A DNA stretch of 64,000 bases, from assembly GCF_000383975.1 (NCBI RefSeq), contig NZ_KB913017.1:2345527-2409526 (forward strand), given 5' to 3'. The notes beneath the pieces are model-generated. The model saw only the letters and a list, made by a program, of their open reading frames with translations, had not been told where the DNA came from and searched no databases. Each line of letters begins with the position of its first letter. Position 1 is the stretch's first letter. Source of the stretch: Natronorubrum tibetense GA33. Its GTDB lineage: Archaea; Halobacteriota; Halobacteria; Halobacteriales; Natrialbaceae. Of this stretch, positions 7,897 to 16,754 are shown in pieces. The position numbers and the translations under genes are program-made.

Positions 7897-10512
7897 TTAG
7901 CCCGCTCGAGCGAGCACTCGCTCCCGGAGTACGAGCAGACACGGCAGGACGGTGAGGCAGGCGATGAACGCGAAGATGATACTCATCCCCGTCACCAATC
8001 CGAACCGCTGCAGCGGCGGTGCGAGCGCGAGCGCGAGGACGCCGAAGCCGGCCGCCGTCGTCGCTGCGCTGCCGAGGAGCGCGCCGCCGGTGCCCGTGAT
8101 CGTCGCGGCGAGGGTCTCCTCGAGCGACTCCCGCTCTTCTCGTTCCGCAATAAACCGCTCGCCGACGTGGATGCTGTAATCGACTCCGAGACCGATCGCG
8201 AGGCTGGTGATGACGGCCGTCTCGCTGTTGAACGGCAGATCGAGCAGCGCCATCGCGCCGAGCAGCCACGCGAGGGCGGCGACCACGGGCGCGAGCGTGA
8301 CCGCGCCCAGTGAGAGCGCACGGTGGCGAACCCAGTAGAGGACCGTCAGGAACGTCAGGATAACGACCAGTGTGATCGCAAAGGCCTGGACGAGCGTCTC
8401 GAGGAGGGCGTCTTGGACGACGGCGGTCGTCACGGGGCCGCCAGCCGCGACTGCGGTGACTGGCCCGTTGCTCTGGATCGCGGCCGCGAGGTCACGAGTG
8501 TCGTCGGCGACGGTCTGTGCGGCCGCGTCACCCTGGACGCTGACCAGCAGCCGGGACGTCTCGTAGCTCCCGTCGTCGGTCCGGTAGATTACCTCGGAGG
8601 CACGGTCCGAATCGACGTCGAATAACACGTCGTAGAAGCCGTCGACGTCCTCGTTTGGCAGGTCGTCGCCGGTCGTATCGCGCTCCTCGAGGGCGGCCGC
8701 GACGGTCTCGTTCTCGGCGGCGAGTTCGCGGATGACCGATGGCGGCCCCTCGATCGCTGCAGCGCCGCCCGGTCGAACGATGATCGTACTGTCGTCGCCG
8801 ACCCCGCTGATCGCGTCGTCCATCGCGACGAGCGCGTCGGGATCGGTCACGTCGCCACGTATCAGTATCTGTGTTTGACTCCCCTCTCCGCGTTCGGCGA
8901 AGTTCGCGCCGAGATAGGCGGCGTCGTCGCTGATCGTGTACGTGTCCGGCGCCAGCGGCCCGGGGAGGGACTTAGCCCACTCGGGGGCGTCTTCGGGGAG
9001 GAAATCGGCCTGATTGAATTCCGTATCGATCGTCGTCGCGCCGTAGGCGCCGCCGGTCGCAAGCAAGAATCCGATCAGCACGACCGCAAGCGGCGCGCGG
9101 CGAGCGAGCGCTACGAATCGCGAGAGGACGCGGTTGACGACGCTCGTGCCCGTTCCGAACGGCTGTTTCGCTCGATTTCGTCCGAACCGGTTCTCGAGCA
9201 CGTTGTCGACCTCGACCTTGAGCGCCGGGACGAGAACGGCGAAGGCGACGAACGTCGCGAGAATGCCGCCGGCGCTCAAGATTGCGAAGTCCTGAATCGC
9301 TGGCAGCGGACTGACCACGTTCGAGAGGAACCCGACGCCCGTCGAGACCGTCGCCGCCCCGAGCGCGAGGACGACGCCCGACAGTCCGAGCGTCATGCCG
9401 GCCCGCGTCCCGACGAGGCCGCCGTCCGACTCTCGTATGTGTTCCGTTTCCGTCCCGTTTCCCCCGTTCTCCGCCGCCAACGCTTCCGTCTCCTCGAGTT
9501 CCCCGGCTCTGGCCTCCCGATACCGCATCACGACGTGGAGCGCGTAGTCGATGCTCAGCCCGATCAGGAGGAAGGGGACGGCGATGAGCAGTTGACTCGA
9601 GGGGACCTCGAGCCAGCCCTGAATACCCGCGAGCCAGGCCATGACGACAGCGATGCCGAAGACCGCGATGAGTACGTCGACGATGTCCCGATACGTGACC
9701 GCGAGGACGCCGAGGACGAGCACGAGCGCGACGGGCGTGATGATCGCGAAGCTGTCGCCGACGGCGCTCGCGGAGGCCGCGTCCGTAACTCCCTGGCCGA
9801 AGAGGAACGCGTCGTCGAAGCGCTCATCGACCAGTCCGTCGATCGCGACCTGCGCGTCGTAGGCCGCCTGTGGCTCCTCGTCCGGGCCGCTGTCGTCGAT
9901 CTGGAAAATGAAGGTGATTCGCGACTCGGCCTCGGTCTCGCCCGGTTCGTAGCTGGTCGGGAGGAACTCGTAGGCGTCCTCACCGCCCTGGTCGCTGTCG
10001 GGATCGAGCACGTCCGCGAGCAGCGCCTCGACCTCCTCGTCCGAGCGCGACTCGAGCGCCTCGATCATCTCCTCGAGCGTGGGCTCGCTCGTGTCGGGCG
10101 GGCCGTTCGCCTCCGCGGCCCGATCCTCGAACACCGCGCCGGTCGCGACGATGTTCTCGAGCCCGACGAACCCTTGGTCGTCGAGCGTCGCGTTCAGGTC
10201 GTCGTCTTCGCGTACCTCTTGTTGGAGGTACAGCCCCTCGAGCAGCGAGTCGCGAGTCAGGACGTCACCGCCCTCGTCGCGGACGACGAGTTGGGCGACG
10301 ACACCGTCGTCGGTGCCGTAGGTTTCGTCGATCTCCGCTAAGGCCGCGGTTTCCTCGGAGTCGGTCTCGAAGTCGCCGATCTCGCCGTCCTCGCTCTCAC
10401 CGATCACCGCGCCGGCCGCGACGACGGCGGTGAGCAACAAGACCAGTACGACGACGAGGCGGCTGTGTGAGACGACGAAATCCGCATACCGCTTCCCCAG
10501 TCCTTCGCTCAT
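7897..10512 (-). CDS. RND-superfamily exporter (MMPL family)
   Basis: This 871-residue membrane protein has two repeated halves. Each half has one leading transmembrane helix, a large extracellular loop rich in Asp/Glu, and a cluster of five or so helices containing the conserved GLSIDYALHVVMRY (first half) and GLGVDYSIHVGERF (second half). These Asp residues are the usual proton-relay position of MMPL/HpnN-type transporters. Such proteins export lipids, isoprenoids or drugs using the proton gradient. No periplasmic adaptor is expected in archaea and none is present. It stands alone on its strand; substrate unknown. Confidence 0.85.
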   Translation of the reverse strand: MSEGLGKRYADFVVSHSRLVVVLVLLLTAVVAAGAVIGESEDGEIGDFETDSEETAALAEIDETYGTDDGVVAQLVVRDEGGDVLTRDSLLEGLYLQQEVREDDDLNATLDDQGFVGLENIVATGAVFEDRAAEANGPPDTSEPTLEEMIEALESRSDEEVEALLADVLDPDSDQGGEDAYEFLPTSYEPGETEAESRITFIFQIDDSGPDEEPQAAYDAQVAIDGLVDERFDDAFLFGQGVTDAASASAVGDSFAIITPVALVLVLGVLAVTYRDIVDVLIAVFGIAVVMAWLAGIQGWLEVPSSQLLIAVPFLLIGLSIDYALHVVMRYREARAGELEETEALAAENGGNGTETEHIRESDGGLVGTRAGMTLGLSGVVLALGAATVSTGVGFLSNVVSPLPAIQDFAILSAGGILATFVAFAVLVPALKVEVDNVLENRFGRNRAKQPFGTGTSVVNRVLSRFVALARRAPLAVVLIGFLLATGGAYGATTIDTEFNQADFLPEDAPEWAKSLPGPLAPDTYTISDDAAYLGANFAERGEGSQTQILIRGDVTDPDALVAMDDAISGVGDDSTIIVRPGGAAAIEGPPSVIRELAAENETVAAALEERDTTGDDLPNEDVDGFYDVLFDVDSDRASEVIYRTDDGSYETSRLLVSVQGDAAAQTVADDTRDLAAAIQSNGPVTAVAAGGPVTTAVVQDALLETLVQAFAITLVVILTFLTVLYWVRHRALSLGAVTLAPVVAALAWLLGAMALLDLPFNSETAVITSLAIGLGVDYSIHVGERFIAEREERESLEETLAATITGTGGALLGSAATTAAGFGVLALALAPPLQRFGLVTGMSIIFAFIACLTVLPCLLVLRERVLARAG

Positions 10513-10642
10513 TGGCTCTCCGCCCCGCTCCTTTCTTCACGCCACGCGACTCGGTGGCAACGTGGAACGACGGCCCGCAGTCTCGCAGTCATTGCAGCGT
10601 GTTCGGACCGGGAGAGCCATAGGGGTTCGGGTCGAAACCGAT

Positions 10643-10650
10643 GTTGTATA
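10643..10650 (+). promoter_or_regulatory. TATA box for the following gene
   Basis: TTGTATAA sits about 20 bases before the ATG at 10665 and directly overlaps an upstream in-frame ATG at 10641. This placement makes 10665 the better start and suggests a leaderless or nearly leaderless transcript. Confidence 0.45.
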
Positions 10651-10664
10651 ATCCGATACCGATT

Positions 10665-11300
10665 ATGAACACGGATACCGACCGCGAACGCGGCGTGCTC
10701 AGCCCGGCCGACCGAGCCTACCTGCTGGGCGACCGGGAGATGGGCCACGAGCAGTCGAAGCGAAACGCCGAAGCGCGCATCCGACGCCGGATTCACGCGG
10801 CCGTCGTCGATTTCGATCTTCTCCTCCACACGCTGCCCGAGAAGGACCGAAAGCAGGTGTTCGAGCGAACGACCACCGACGAGGCGTTTCTGGACGGACT
10901 CCGGGCGATGTTCGCCTTCGTCTACCTCGGAACCGAGCGGTACGGCGTCGGCTTCGAGGAGATCCTCATACCTGCCGTCAGAAGCTCCGAAGAGTACTTC
11001 GCCGCGACCGACCGGGACGAAACCGTCTCCGTCGACGTGCGTTTCGACGTCGAAACGACGGTCGAATCGTCGCTCGAGGGGATCACCGCGCGGCTGGACG
11101 CGGGCGACCCGGTGACGCCGCGAGAGCTGTTTTCGATCGTCATGCAGGGGACGTACGACGCGACCCAACACGACCGCATTCGCGTGATCAGCGTCGACGG
11201 CGACAAGAGCGGACCGTCGCTCGAGCGACTGGCGACCTACCTCGACGGCGACCTCGAGCGCGTTTCGGACGGGATCGCGGTTATTCGCCTGGGGGAGTAG
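10665..11300 (+). CDS. Haloarchaeal protein of unknown function
   Basis: A soluble 211-residue protein. The N-terminus reads LSPADRAYLLGDREMGHEQS followed by an Arg-rich stretch (NAEARIRRRI), a pattern seen in several uncharacterised haloarchaeal proteins. The rest is mixed helix and strand with no metal-binding or catalytic motif that I recognise. An in-frame ATG at 10641 overlaps the TATA box and was rejected as the start. The last 20 bases overlap, tail to tail, the end of the sensor-domain gene on the other strand. Confidence 0.7.
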   Translation: MNTDTDRERGVLSPADRAYLLGDREMGHEQSKRNAEARIRRRIHAAVVDFDLLLHTLPEKDRKQVFERTTTDEAFLDGLRAMFAFVYLGTERYGVGFEEILIPAVRSSEEYFAATDRDETVSVDVRFDVETTVESSLEGITARLDAGDPVTPRELFSIVMQGTYDATQHDRIRVISVDGDKSGPSLERLATYLDGDLERVSDGIAVIRLGE

Positions 11301-12099
11301 GGTCGTTCGCGGCTTCCGTCGGAGACTCGAGCCGCTGGACGACGACCGCGAAGGGATCGTAGCCGCCCTCGAGTGCGAGTCGCGCGAACCGGCTCCAGCC
11401 ACGAGCGAGCGCGTTGAGGACGTGGAACGTGCCGAAGAGTAGCACGAAACCGAGTACCGCGACCGCGAGCGCCTGTGAGAGTGTCGTGATCTCCCAGTAG
11501 CCGACGGTGAAGACGGCGTCGACGCTGACAAGGAGGTAGTCCCAACCGAGATGTAGCGTCTGGTGGATCTCGGGTGCGCGATCCGACATTGTGCCGACGT
11601 ACAGTCCCGGCTGGTCGTAGTAGAGCGGGACGGTGAGCATGGCAATCGCGGTCGACAAGCCGGTACCGACGAGCACGAACGAGACGACACCGAGCACGAA
11701 TTTCACGGGGAGATACAGCACCGACGTCCACGTCTTCCGGTGAGTCGCGAGCGACCGAATCTGCTTGGCGTGCGTGTCCCCGTCGGGGCTGGTCCGCGGC
11801 TCGATATCGACATCCAGCAGCGCGGCCGTCAGCCAGCGATCGAAGCCGGCGAGCGCGAGCGAGGCGACGACCACGGCGGCCAGTAGTGGAACCCCAACGA
11901 GGATAATCGAGAGTCCGATGCCGAGTGAAACCCCCGTCACGACGAACACGAAGTAGGCGATGCCCAGCGGAAAGGCGAGCAACAGATAGGTCAGATTCAG
12001 GTACGTCCGGCGCTGGAACGGCACCGCGACGAATCGCTTGAGTCCCGCCGCCGCTCGTCCGAGGTGGCCGTCGGTGAGTGTCGTCGCGGTGCGCGCCAT
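11281..12099 (-). CDS. Membrane protein with a putative sensor domain
   Basis: 272 residues with four clear transmembrane segments in two hairpins. The first pair, YLLLAFPLGIAYFVFVVTG and the following helix, matches the 'Sensor' domain found at the N-terminus of some bacterial and haloarchaeal kinases. Here it is free-standing, with no kinase, HTH or output domain. I choose the ATG at 12099 because TTTATTTTTT lies 23-32 bases upstream, the TATA position for a leaderless message; the longer frame from 12165 would put that box inside the gene. Ligand and partner are unknown. Confidence 0.75.
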   Translation of the reverse strand: MARTATTLTDGHLGRAAAGLKRFVAVPFQRRTYLNLTYLLLAFPLGIAYFVFVVTGVSLGIGLSIILVGVPLLAAVVVASLALAGFDRWLTAALLDVDIEPRTSPDGDTHAKQIRSLATHRKTWTSVLYLPVKFVLGVVSFVLVGTGLSTAIAMLTVPLYYDQPGLYVGTMSDRAPEIHQTLHLGWDYLLVSVDAVFTVGYWEITTLSQALAVAVLGFVLLFGTFHVLNALARGWSRFARLALEGGYDPFAVVVQRLESPTEAANDPTPPGE

Positions 12100-12121
12100 C
12101 CGGTCGTGAGTGCTCTCCGCG

Positions 12122-12131
12122 AAAAAATAAA
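12122..12131 (-). promoter_or_regulatory. TATA box of the sensor-domain gene
   Basis: On the minus strand the sequence reads TTTATTTTTT, 23-32 bases before the ATG at 12099. It is the most AT-rich run in the neighbourhood and it decides the start codon of that gene. Confidence 0.55.
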
Positions 12132-12192
12132 CGTTCGCCATCTGACGAAACGGGGTCGAATGCACCGCGACCCCCCGCCGTTCTCCTCGCGA

Positions 12193-13026
12193 TCATGACA
12201 GCGGCGACACGTCGACCCCACCTGTCGTCGTCTCGAGTTGCAGCGTCGGTCCGCCGTCGCCCAGCGTTCCTGTCACGAGGTCGTCCTCGCGCGTCTCGTC
12301 GGTCAACTCGAGGCCGGTGACGTCGACCCCGCCCGTGGTGGTACTCGCGTGGAGTTCGGCGTCGAGACCCGGATCGACGGTGGCGGAGACGCTGCCGGTC
12401 GTCGTGCTGATCGTCGTATCGCCGTCGATCGCGGGCACGTCGGTCTCGACCCTGCCCGTGGTCGTGTGGATGTCCGCGACCCCCTCGACGTCGCGGATCT
12501 CGACCTCGCCGGTACTCGACTGCACGCCGACTGTCCCGTCGACGTTCGAGACATCGATCTCTCCCGTCGTCGCCTCGATCGTCGGATCGCCCGTCACGTC
12601 CGCCACCTTGACGCGGCCGACGCTCGCCTCGATTCGCTCGACCGCCAGTGCCTCGGGGATCTCGAGATCGAGGTTCATCGTTGGCTGGCTCTCGAACCAG
12701 CCGACGCTGCCCGTCCACTCTGAGCGGATCTCGAGGGTATCGCCGTCGATTTCGGTTCGGAGTTCGAGCTCCTCGAGGTCGGTTCTGATCGAACTCGCCT
12801 GTTTCTCGATGTCGAGGGCGATGTCGTCGCGATCGGTACCGACAACCGTGATCTCGCCCACGCTGCCGAAGACCGCGAGTCGGTCCGCGTCCGCCGACGA
12901 GAGCGTTTCGTGGTCCTCGATCCGTCGACCAACTAGCGGTGTCATCCCGCTACAGCCTGCGAGTGCCGATAGCAGGCTCGCCCCTGCGGCCCCGAACAGC
13001 GTTCGTCTCGACGTCTGCGCGCTCAT
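12193..13026 (-). CDS. Tat lipoprotein with a DUF4097-type beta-repeat domain
   Basis: 277 residues. The N-terminus SRRTLFGAAGASLLSALAGC has a twin arginine and a lipobox with Cys25, so it is probably Tat-exported and lipid-anchored outside the cell. The rest is a string of short beta repeats in which Thr-Thr-Gly recurs about every 18-24 residues (ATTGEIDV, SSTGEVEI, TTTGRVET, TTTGSVSA, TTTGGVDV twice), the signature of the DUF4097 adhesin-like beta-helix. Its function is unknown in this family. The TTG ladder continues to the C-terminus, so the protein looks complete. Confidence 0.8.
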   Translation of the reverse strand: MSAQTSRRTLFGAAGASLLSALAGCSGMTPLVGRRIEDHETLSSADADRLAVFGSVGEITVVGTDRDDIALDIEKQASSIRTDLEELELRTEIDGDTLEIRSEWTGSVGWFESQPTMNLDLEIPEALAVERIEASVGRVKVADVTGDPTIEATTGEIDVSNVDGTVGVQSSTGEVEIRDVEGVADIHTTTGRVETDVPAIDGDTTISTTTGSVSATVDPGLDAELHASTTTGGVDVTGLELTDETREDDLVTGTLGDGGPTLQLETTTGGVDVSPLS

Positions 13027-13098
13027 AGTGTCATCCAGAACGTGATACCACGTTAACCCGATCGGTCGACTGTCGGCGGCCCAACCGGACCCCTATGC

Positions 13099-13106
13099 TT
13101 TTATTT
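13099..13106 (+). promoter_or_regulatory. TATA box for the valS transcript
   Basis: CTTTTATT is the only TATA-like run between the DUF4097 gene and valS. It predicts transcription starting near 13125-13130, which gives valS a leader of about 280 bases. That fits the good Shine-Dalgarno GGTGA in front of valS, which leaderless genes lack. Confidence 0.5.
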
Positions 13107-13112
13107 GAGAAT

Positions 13113-13137
13113 CGGGACAGTCGATTCGACTGTCCCG
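13113..13137. promoter_or_regulatory. Long palindrome at the predicted valS transcription start
   Basis: CGGGACAGTCGA (13113-13124) and TCGACTGTCCCG (13126-13137) are perfect reverse complements around a single T. The palindrome begins about 7 bases after the TATA box, the usual place for an archaeal repressor site; if transcribed it would form a 12-pair hairpin at the very 5' end of the message. Confidence 0.6.
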
Positions 13138-13193
13138 GAGCGGCCACGTTCGCGACGAAACACCTAACACCGTTCCCGGCAGTACAACCACGT

Positions 13194-13268
13194 ATGTCCG
13201 ACACCGTCACGAGTACGGCCGGCGCGCCCGACGGCCCGTCCGACGCCGTTTTCGTAGGGGCGATGTAG
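13194..13268 (+). CDS. Possible 24-codon leader peptide upstream of valS
   Basis: ATG to TAG with haloarchaeal codon use. The peptide ends DAVFVGAM, with two of its three Val residues near the end. It lies inside the predicted leader of valS, and its stop codon is in the 5' arm of the hairpin at 13256-13273. It could be a real small gene, an attenuator-like leader peptide, or chance. No Shine-Dalgarno is evident. Confidence 0.3.
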   Translation: MSDTVTSTAGAPDGPSDAVFVGAM

Positions 13269-13273
13269 CCCCT
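13256..13273 (+). promoter_or_regulatory. Hairpin overlapping the leader-peptide stop
   Basis: AGGGGC (13256-13261) and GCCCCT (13268-13273) pair perfectly around GATGTA. The stop codon of the 24-codon ORF spans 13266-13268, so a ribosome terminating there would melt the stem. No T-rich run follows, so it is not a simple intrinsic terminator. Confidence 0.4.
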
Positions 13274-13409
13274 CAGTACCCACCCCGTTTCGACGGATGT
13301 ATTGTCGGCGACCAGCATTCACCGAGCAACGACCGGTATCTCCAATGAACGACCACAGTTTCGACGACACGACGACGCACGGCCGACGCCCGAGACGGGC
13401 GGTGAGAGC

Positions 13410-16085
13410 ATGAGTACGGACGCGCCGGAGCAGGAGAGTGAGGACGTCCGAGACGGCGAGCCGAGCCTCGAGGGCGGATACGACCCCGAAGCGGTCGAGT
13501 CGCGCTGGCAACGGCGCTGGGTCGACGAAGACGTCTACGCTTACAACGGCGAGCCGGGACAGGACCCGAACACAACCTACGCCATCGACACGCCGCCGCC
13601 GACGGTCTCGGGCAGCCTGCACATGGGCCACCTCTACGGCTCGACGCTGCAGGACTTCGCCGCGCGCTTCCAGCGAATGGCCGACGGCGACGTCCTCTTT
13701 CCGTTCGGCTACGACGACAACGGGATCGCGAGCGAACGGCTAACCGAGGAAGAACTGGACATCCGCCACCAGGACTACGAGCGACGCGAGTTCCAGGAGC
13801 TTTGCCGTGAGGTCTGTGACGAGTACGAGGCTGAGTTTACGGAGAAGATGCAGGCGCTTGGTACCTCGATCGACTGGAACAACACCTACAAGACGATCGA
13901 ACCGCGCGTCCAGCGCATCTCCCAACTGTCGTTCCTCGACCTCTACGAGAAAGACCGCGAGTACCGCAAGAAGGCCCCCGCGATCTGGTGTCCCGAGTGC
14001 GAAACGGCCATCTCGCAGGTCGAGACCGAAGACGACGAGCGCCACTCCCACTTCAACGACATCGCGTTCGAACTCACCGGAGACGCACCCCGAGAGGAGT
14101 TCGTCATCTCGACGACCCGGCCCGAACTGATTCCGGCCTGTGTCTCCGTCTTCGTCCACCCCGACGACGAGGAGAACCAGGACCTGGTCGGCGAGACCGC
14201 CCGGATTCCGCTCTTCGGCCACGAGGTGCCGATCATCGAAGACGAGCGCGTCGACATGGAGAAAGGCAGCGGCGTCGTCATGTGCTGTACCTTTGGCGAC
14301 CAGAACGACATCGAGTGGTACCAGGCCCACGACCTCCCGCTGCGCGTCGCGATCGACGAATCCGCGACGATGACCGACCTCGCTGGTACCTACGAGGGGC
14401 TCTCCACGGAGGAGGCCCGCGAAGAGATCGTCGAGGATCTGGACGAGGAGGGTTACCTCCGCGACCGCTGGGAAATCTCCCACGCCGTCGGCGTCCACGA
14501 GCGCTGTGACACGCCCGTCGAGTACCGCGTCTCCAAGCAGTGGTACGTCGAAATTCTGGATCACAAGGAGGAGTACCTCGAGGCCGGCCGGGAGATGGAC
14601 TGGTACCCCGAGAAGATGTTCACCCGGTACAAACACTGGATCGAGGGCCTCGAGTGGGACTGGCTGATCTCCCGCCAGCGCGACTCGGGGATCCCGTTCC
14701 CGGTCTGGTACTGCGAGGAGTGTGACAACGAGATCATGGCCGAGCGCGAGGAGCTGCCCGTCGACCCGCTTTCGGATGAGCCACCGGTCGACGCCTGCCC
14801 CGAATGCGGGGCCGACAAGTTCGTTCCGGAGGAGGACGTCTTCGATACGTGGGCGACTTCCTCGCTGACTCCACTCATCAACGCGGGCTGGGACTGGGAC
14901 GCGGAGAACGAGGCGTTCTCCATGGACAACCCCGAACTCTACCCCTTCGATCTGCGCCCGCAGGGCCACGATATCATCTCGTTCTGGCTGTTCCACACCA
15001 TCGTCAAGTGTTACGAGCACACCGGCGAGGTGCCGTTCGACGCGACGCTGATCAACGGACACGTGTTAGACGAGAACCGCGAGAAGATGTCCAAATCGCG
15101 GGGGAACGTCGTCAAACCCGACGCGGTGCTCTCCGAGTACCCCGTCGACGCCGTCCGGTTCTGGGCCGCCAGCGCCGCTGTCGGCGACGACTTCCCGTAC
15201 CAGGAGAAGGACCTCACCGCCGGCGAGAAGCTCCTGCGCAAGCTCTGGAACGCCTCGAAGCTCGTCGACACCCTTGCTCCCGCCGAACCCGAGGAGCCGG
15301 CCGAACTTGAGGCGATCGACCGTTGGCTGCTCGCGGAACTCGATGACGCCGTCGAGACGCTGACCCACCACTTCGAGAACTACGAGTTCGCGAAGGCTCG
15401 CGACCGTCTCCGAACGTTCTTCTGGAACACGTTCTGTGACGACTACCTCGAGATCGCGAAGGGCCGCGAGGACAATCCCTCGACGCAGTACGCGCTTCGA
15501 ACTGCCCACCGCACGTTCCTCGAGCTGTGGGCGCCGTTCCTTCCCCACGTCACGGAGGAGATCTGGCAAGCGGTCTATGTCGACGATCCGACGACGAATC
15601 TGAACAGCATCCACACTCGCGACTGGCCCGCACCGCAGGGGTACGAGGCCGACCTCGAGGCCGGCGAGACCGCGATGGAGGTTATCTCGGCGCTTCGACG
15701 CTACAAGAGCCAGAATCAGTTGCCGCTGAACGAAGCGCTCGAGTCGGTGTCGGTCTACGGTCCGATCAAGGGCTTCGAGGACGCCATCCAGAACGTGATG
15801 CACGTCCAGGAGTTGACCGTCCTCGAGACCGAACCCGAAGTCACGACCGAGGTCGCGAAGATCGACCTCGACTACTCGACGCTCGGACCGAAGTTCGGCT
15901 CGAAGGTCGGCGAGATCGACGCCGGGATCGATAGCGGGGAGTACGAGATCGACGACGATGCGGACGTGTTGCGAGTCGCCGGCGAGGAACTCGAGGACGA
16001 CCTGTTCGATGTCGAACTCGAGCGCAGCTACTCGGGTGCTGGCGAGATGATCGAAACCGAGTCGGCAGTCGTCGTTCTCGAGTAA
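13410..16085 (+). CDS. valS: Valyl-tRNA synthetase
   Basis: Charges tRNA-Val with valine in the cytoplasm. The 891-residue class I synthetase shows the HIGH-type motif HMGH in TVSGSLHMGHLYG near residue 70, the KMSKS motif in NREKMSKSRGNVVKPD near residue 560, and an editing/CP1 region between them. Zinc-type Cys pairs CPECETA and CEECDNE/CPECGAD are also present. I start it at the ATG at 13410, preceded by GGTGA; a longer TTG frame from 13302 would run through a poorly conserved stretch. The predicted leader is unusually long. Confidence 0.95.
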   Translation: MSTDAPEQESEDVRDGEPSLEGGYDPEAVESRWQRRWVDEDVYAYNGEPGQDPNTTYAIDTPPPTVSGSLHMGHLYGSTLQDFAARFQRMADGDVLFPFGYDDNGIASERLTEEELDIRHQDYERREFQELCREVCDEYEAEFTEKMQALGTSIDWNNTYKTIEPRVQRISQLSFLDLYEKDREYRKKAPAIWCPECETAISQVETEDDERHSHFNDIAFELTGDAPREEFVISTTRPELIPACVSVFVHPDDEENQDLVGETARIPLFGHEVPIIEDERVDMEKGSGVVMCCTFGDQNDIEWYQAHDLPLRVAIDESATMTDLAGTYEGLSTEEAREEIVEDLDEEGYLRDRWEISHAVGVHERCDTPVEYRVSKQWYVEILDHKEEYLEAGREMDWYPEKMFTRYKHWIEGLEWDWLISRQRDSGIPFPVWYCEECDNEIMAEREELPVDPLSDEPPVDACPECGADKFVPEEDVFDTWATSSLTPLINAGWDWDAENEAFSMDNPELYPFDLRPQGHDIISFWLFHTIVKCYEHTGEVPFDATLINGHVLDENREKMSKSRGNVVKPDAVLSEYPVDAVRFWAASAAVGDDFPYQEKDLTAGEKLLRKLWNASKLVDTLAPAEPEEPAELEAIDRWLLAELDDAVETLTHHFENYEFAKARDRLRTFFWNTFCDDYLEIAKGREDNPSTQYALRTAHRTFLELWAPFLPHVTEEIWQAVYVDDPTTNLNSIHTRDWPAPQGYEADLEAGETAMEVISALRRYKSQNQLPLNEALESVSVYGPIKGFEDAIQNVMHVQELTVLETEPEVTTEVAKIDLDYSTLGPKFGSKVGEIDAGIDSGEYEIDDDADVLRVAGEELEDDLFDVELERSYSGAGEMIETESAVVVLE

Positions 16086-16367
16086 CGCCACGGCTCGTTA
16101 CCGGCTTCCGTTCTGCCGTATCGGCGTCCAAAAGCGTAGACTGAGTAATGACCTCTCTACTGGACACTCCACCTTCTACGTAGGTCACAATTCCAGATAG
16201 TAACGAAATTCCTGGGTGGAATAGTTTATTATACAAAACTTTCTGGAAAGTAGTACGATACAACAGAAAGATTATAACACCGTTCACCCATTCGGAAACT
16301 GTGCTCTGCTGAAGTCGCCGTTCGACGACAGGTCGTGAGCAGCCGTGTAAGCCGAGTACAGAGCACT

Positions 16368-16739
16368 ATGAAGACAGATACCTCGAACGTGAAATCTTCG
16401 AACAGCACCGCGTCCCTCTCCACGAACGCCGTCTTCGACATTCTACTCGAAGAACAGCGACGGGACGCGTTATCGTACCTCTCGCAGAAAGTTGGGGCGG
16501 TGTCGGTCGACGAACTCGTCGAAGGGATCGCCCACCGCAACGGCGACCTGACACCGGAACGACTCGAGGCAGTCTCGACTCGATTCCACCACGCCCACCT
16601 GCCGAAACTGATCGACGCAGCCGTCGTTCGATACGATCCGGCGGCGGAAACGATCGAGCGTCGCGACGCGGCTCGAATCCTCGATCCGTACCTCGAACTG
16701 GCCTCGCTCGAGGACGGACGACGGCCCCGGTCGGCCTAA
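16368..16739 (+). CDS. DUF7344 small helix-turn-helix protein
   Basis: 123 residues. The core VFDILLEEQRRDALSYLSQKVGAVSVDELVEGIA followed by RFHHAHLPKLIDAAVVRYD is the haloarchaeal DUF7344 winged-helix pattern: a short domain resembling ArsR-type regulators, with the DNA-binding helix and the wing. The N-terminus is Ser/Thr-rich. It is monocistronic and convergent with the following gene. The 282 bases before it are AT-rich (TTTATTATAC at 16226-16235, palindrome CTTTC-TG-GAAAG at 16239-16250) and hold no other gene. Confidence 0.8.
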   Translation: MKTDTSNVKSSNSTASLSTNAVFDILLEEQRRDALSYLSQKVGAVSVDELVEGIAHRNGDLTPERLEAVSTRFHHAHLPKLIDAAVVRYDPAAETIERRDAARILDPYLELASLEDGRRPRSA

Positions 16740-16754
16740 CGTCGCCTGGGGGAT

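Noticed and set aside
7708-8313. Plus-strand ORF covering the gap after the hydroxylase operon and the end of the exporter gene
   Set aside because: Two thirds lies antisense to the exporter and the sequence is Arg/Glu/Asp-biased with no domain; no ribosome binding site or TATA box in place.
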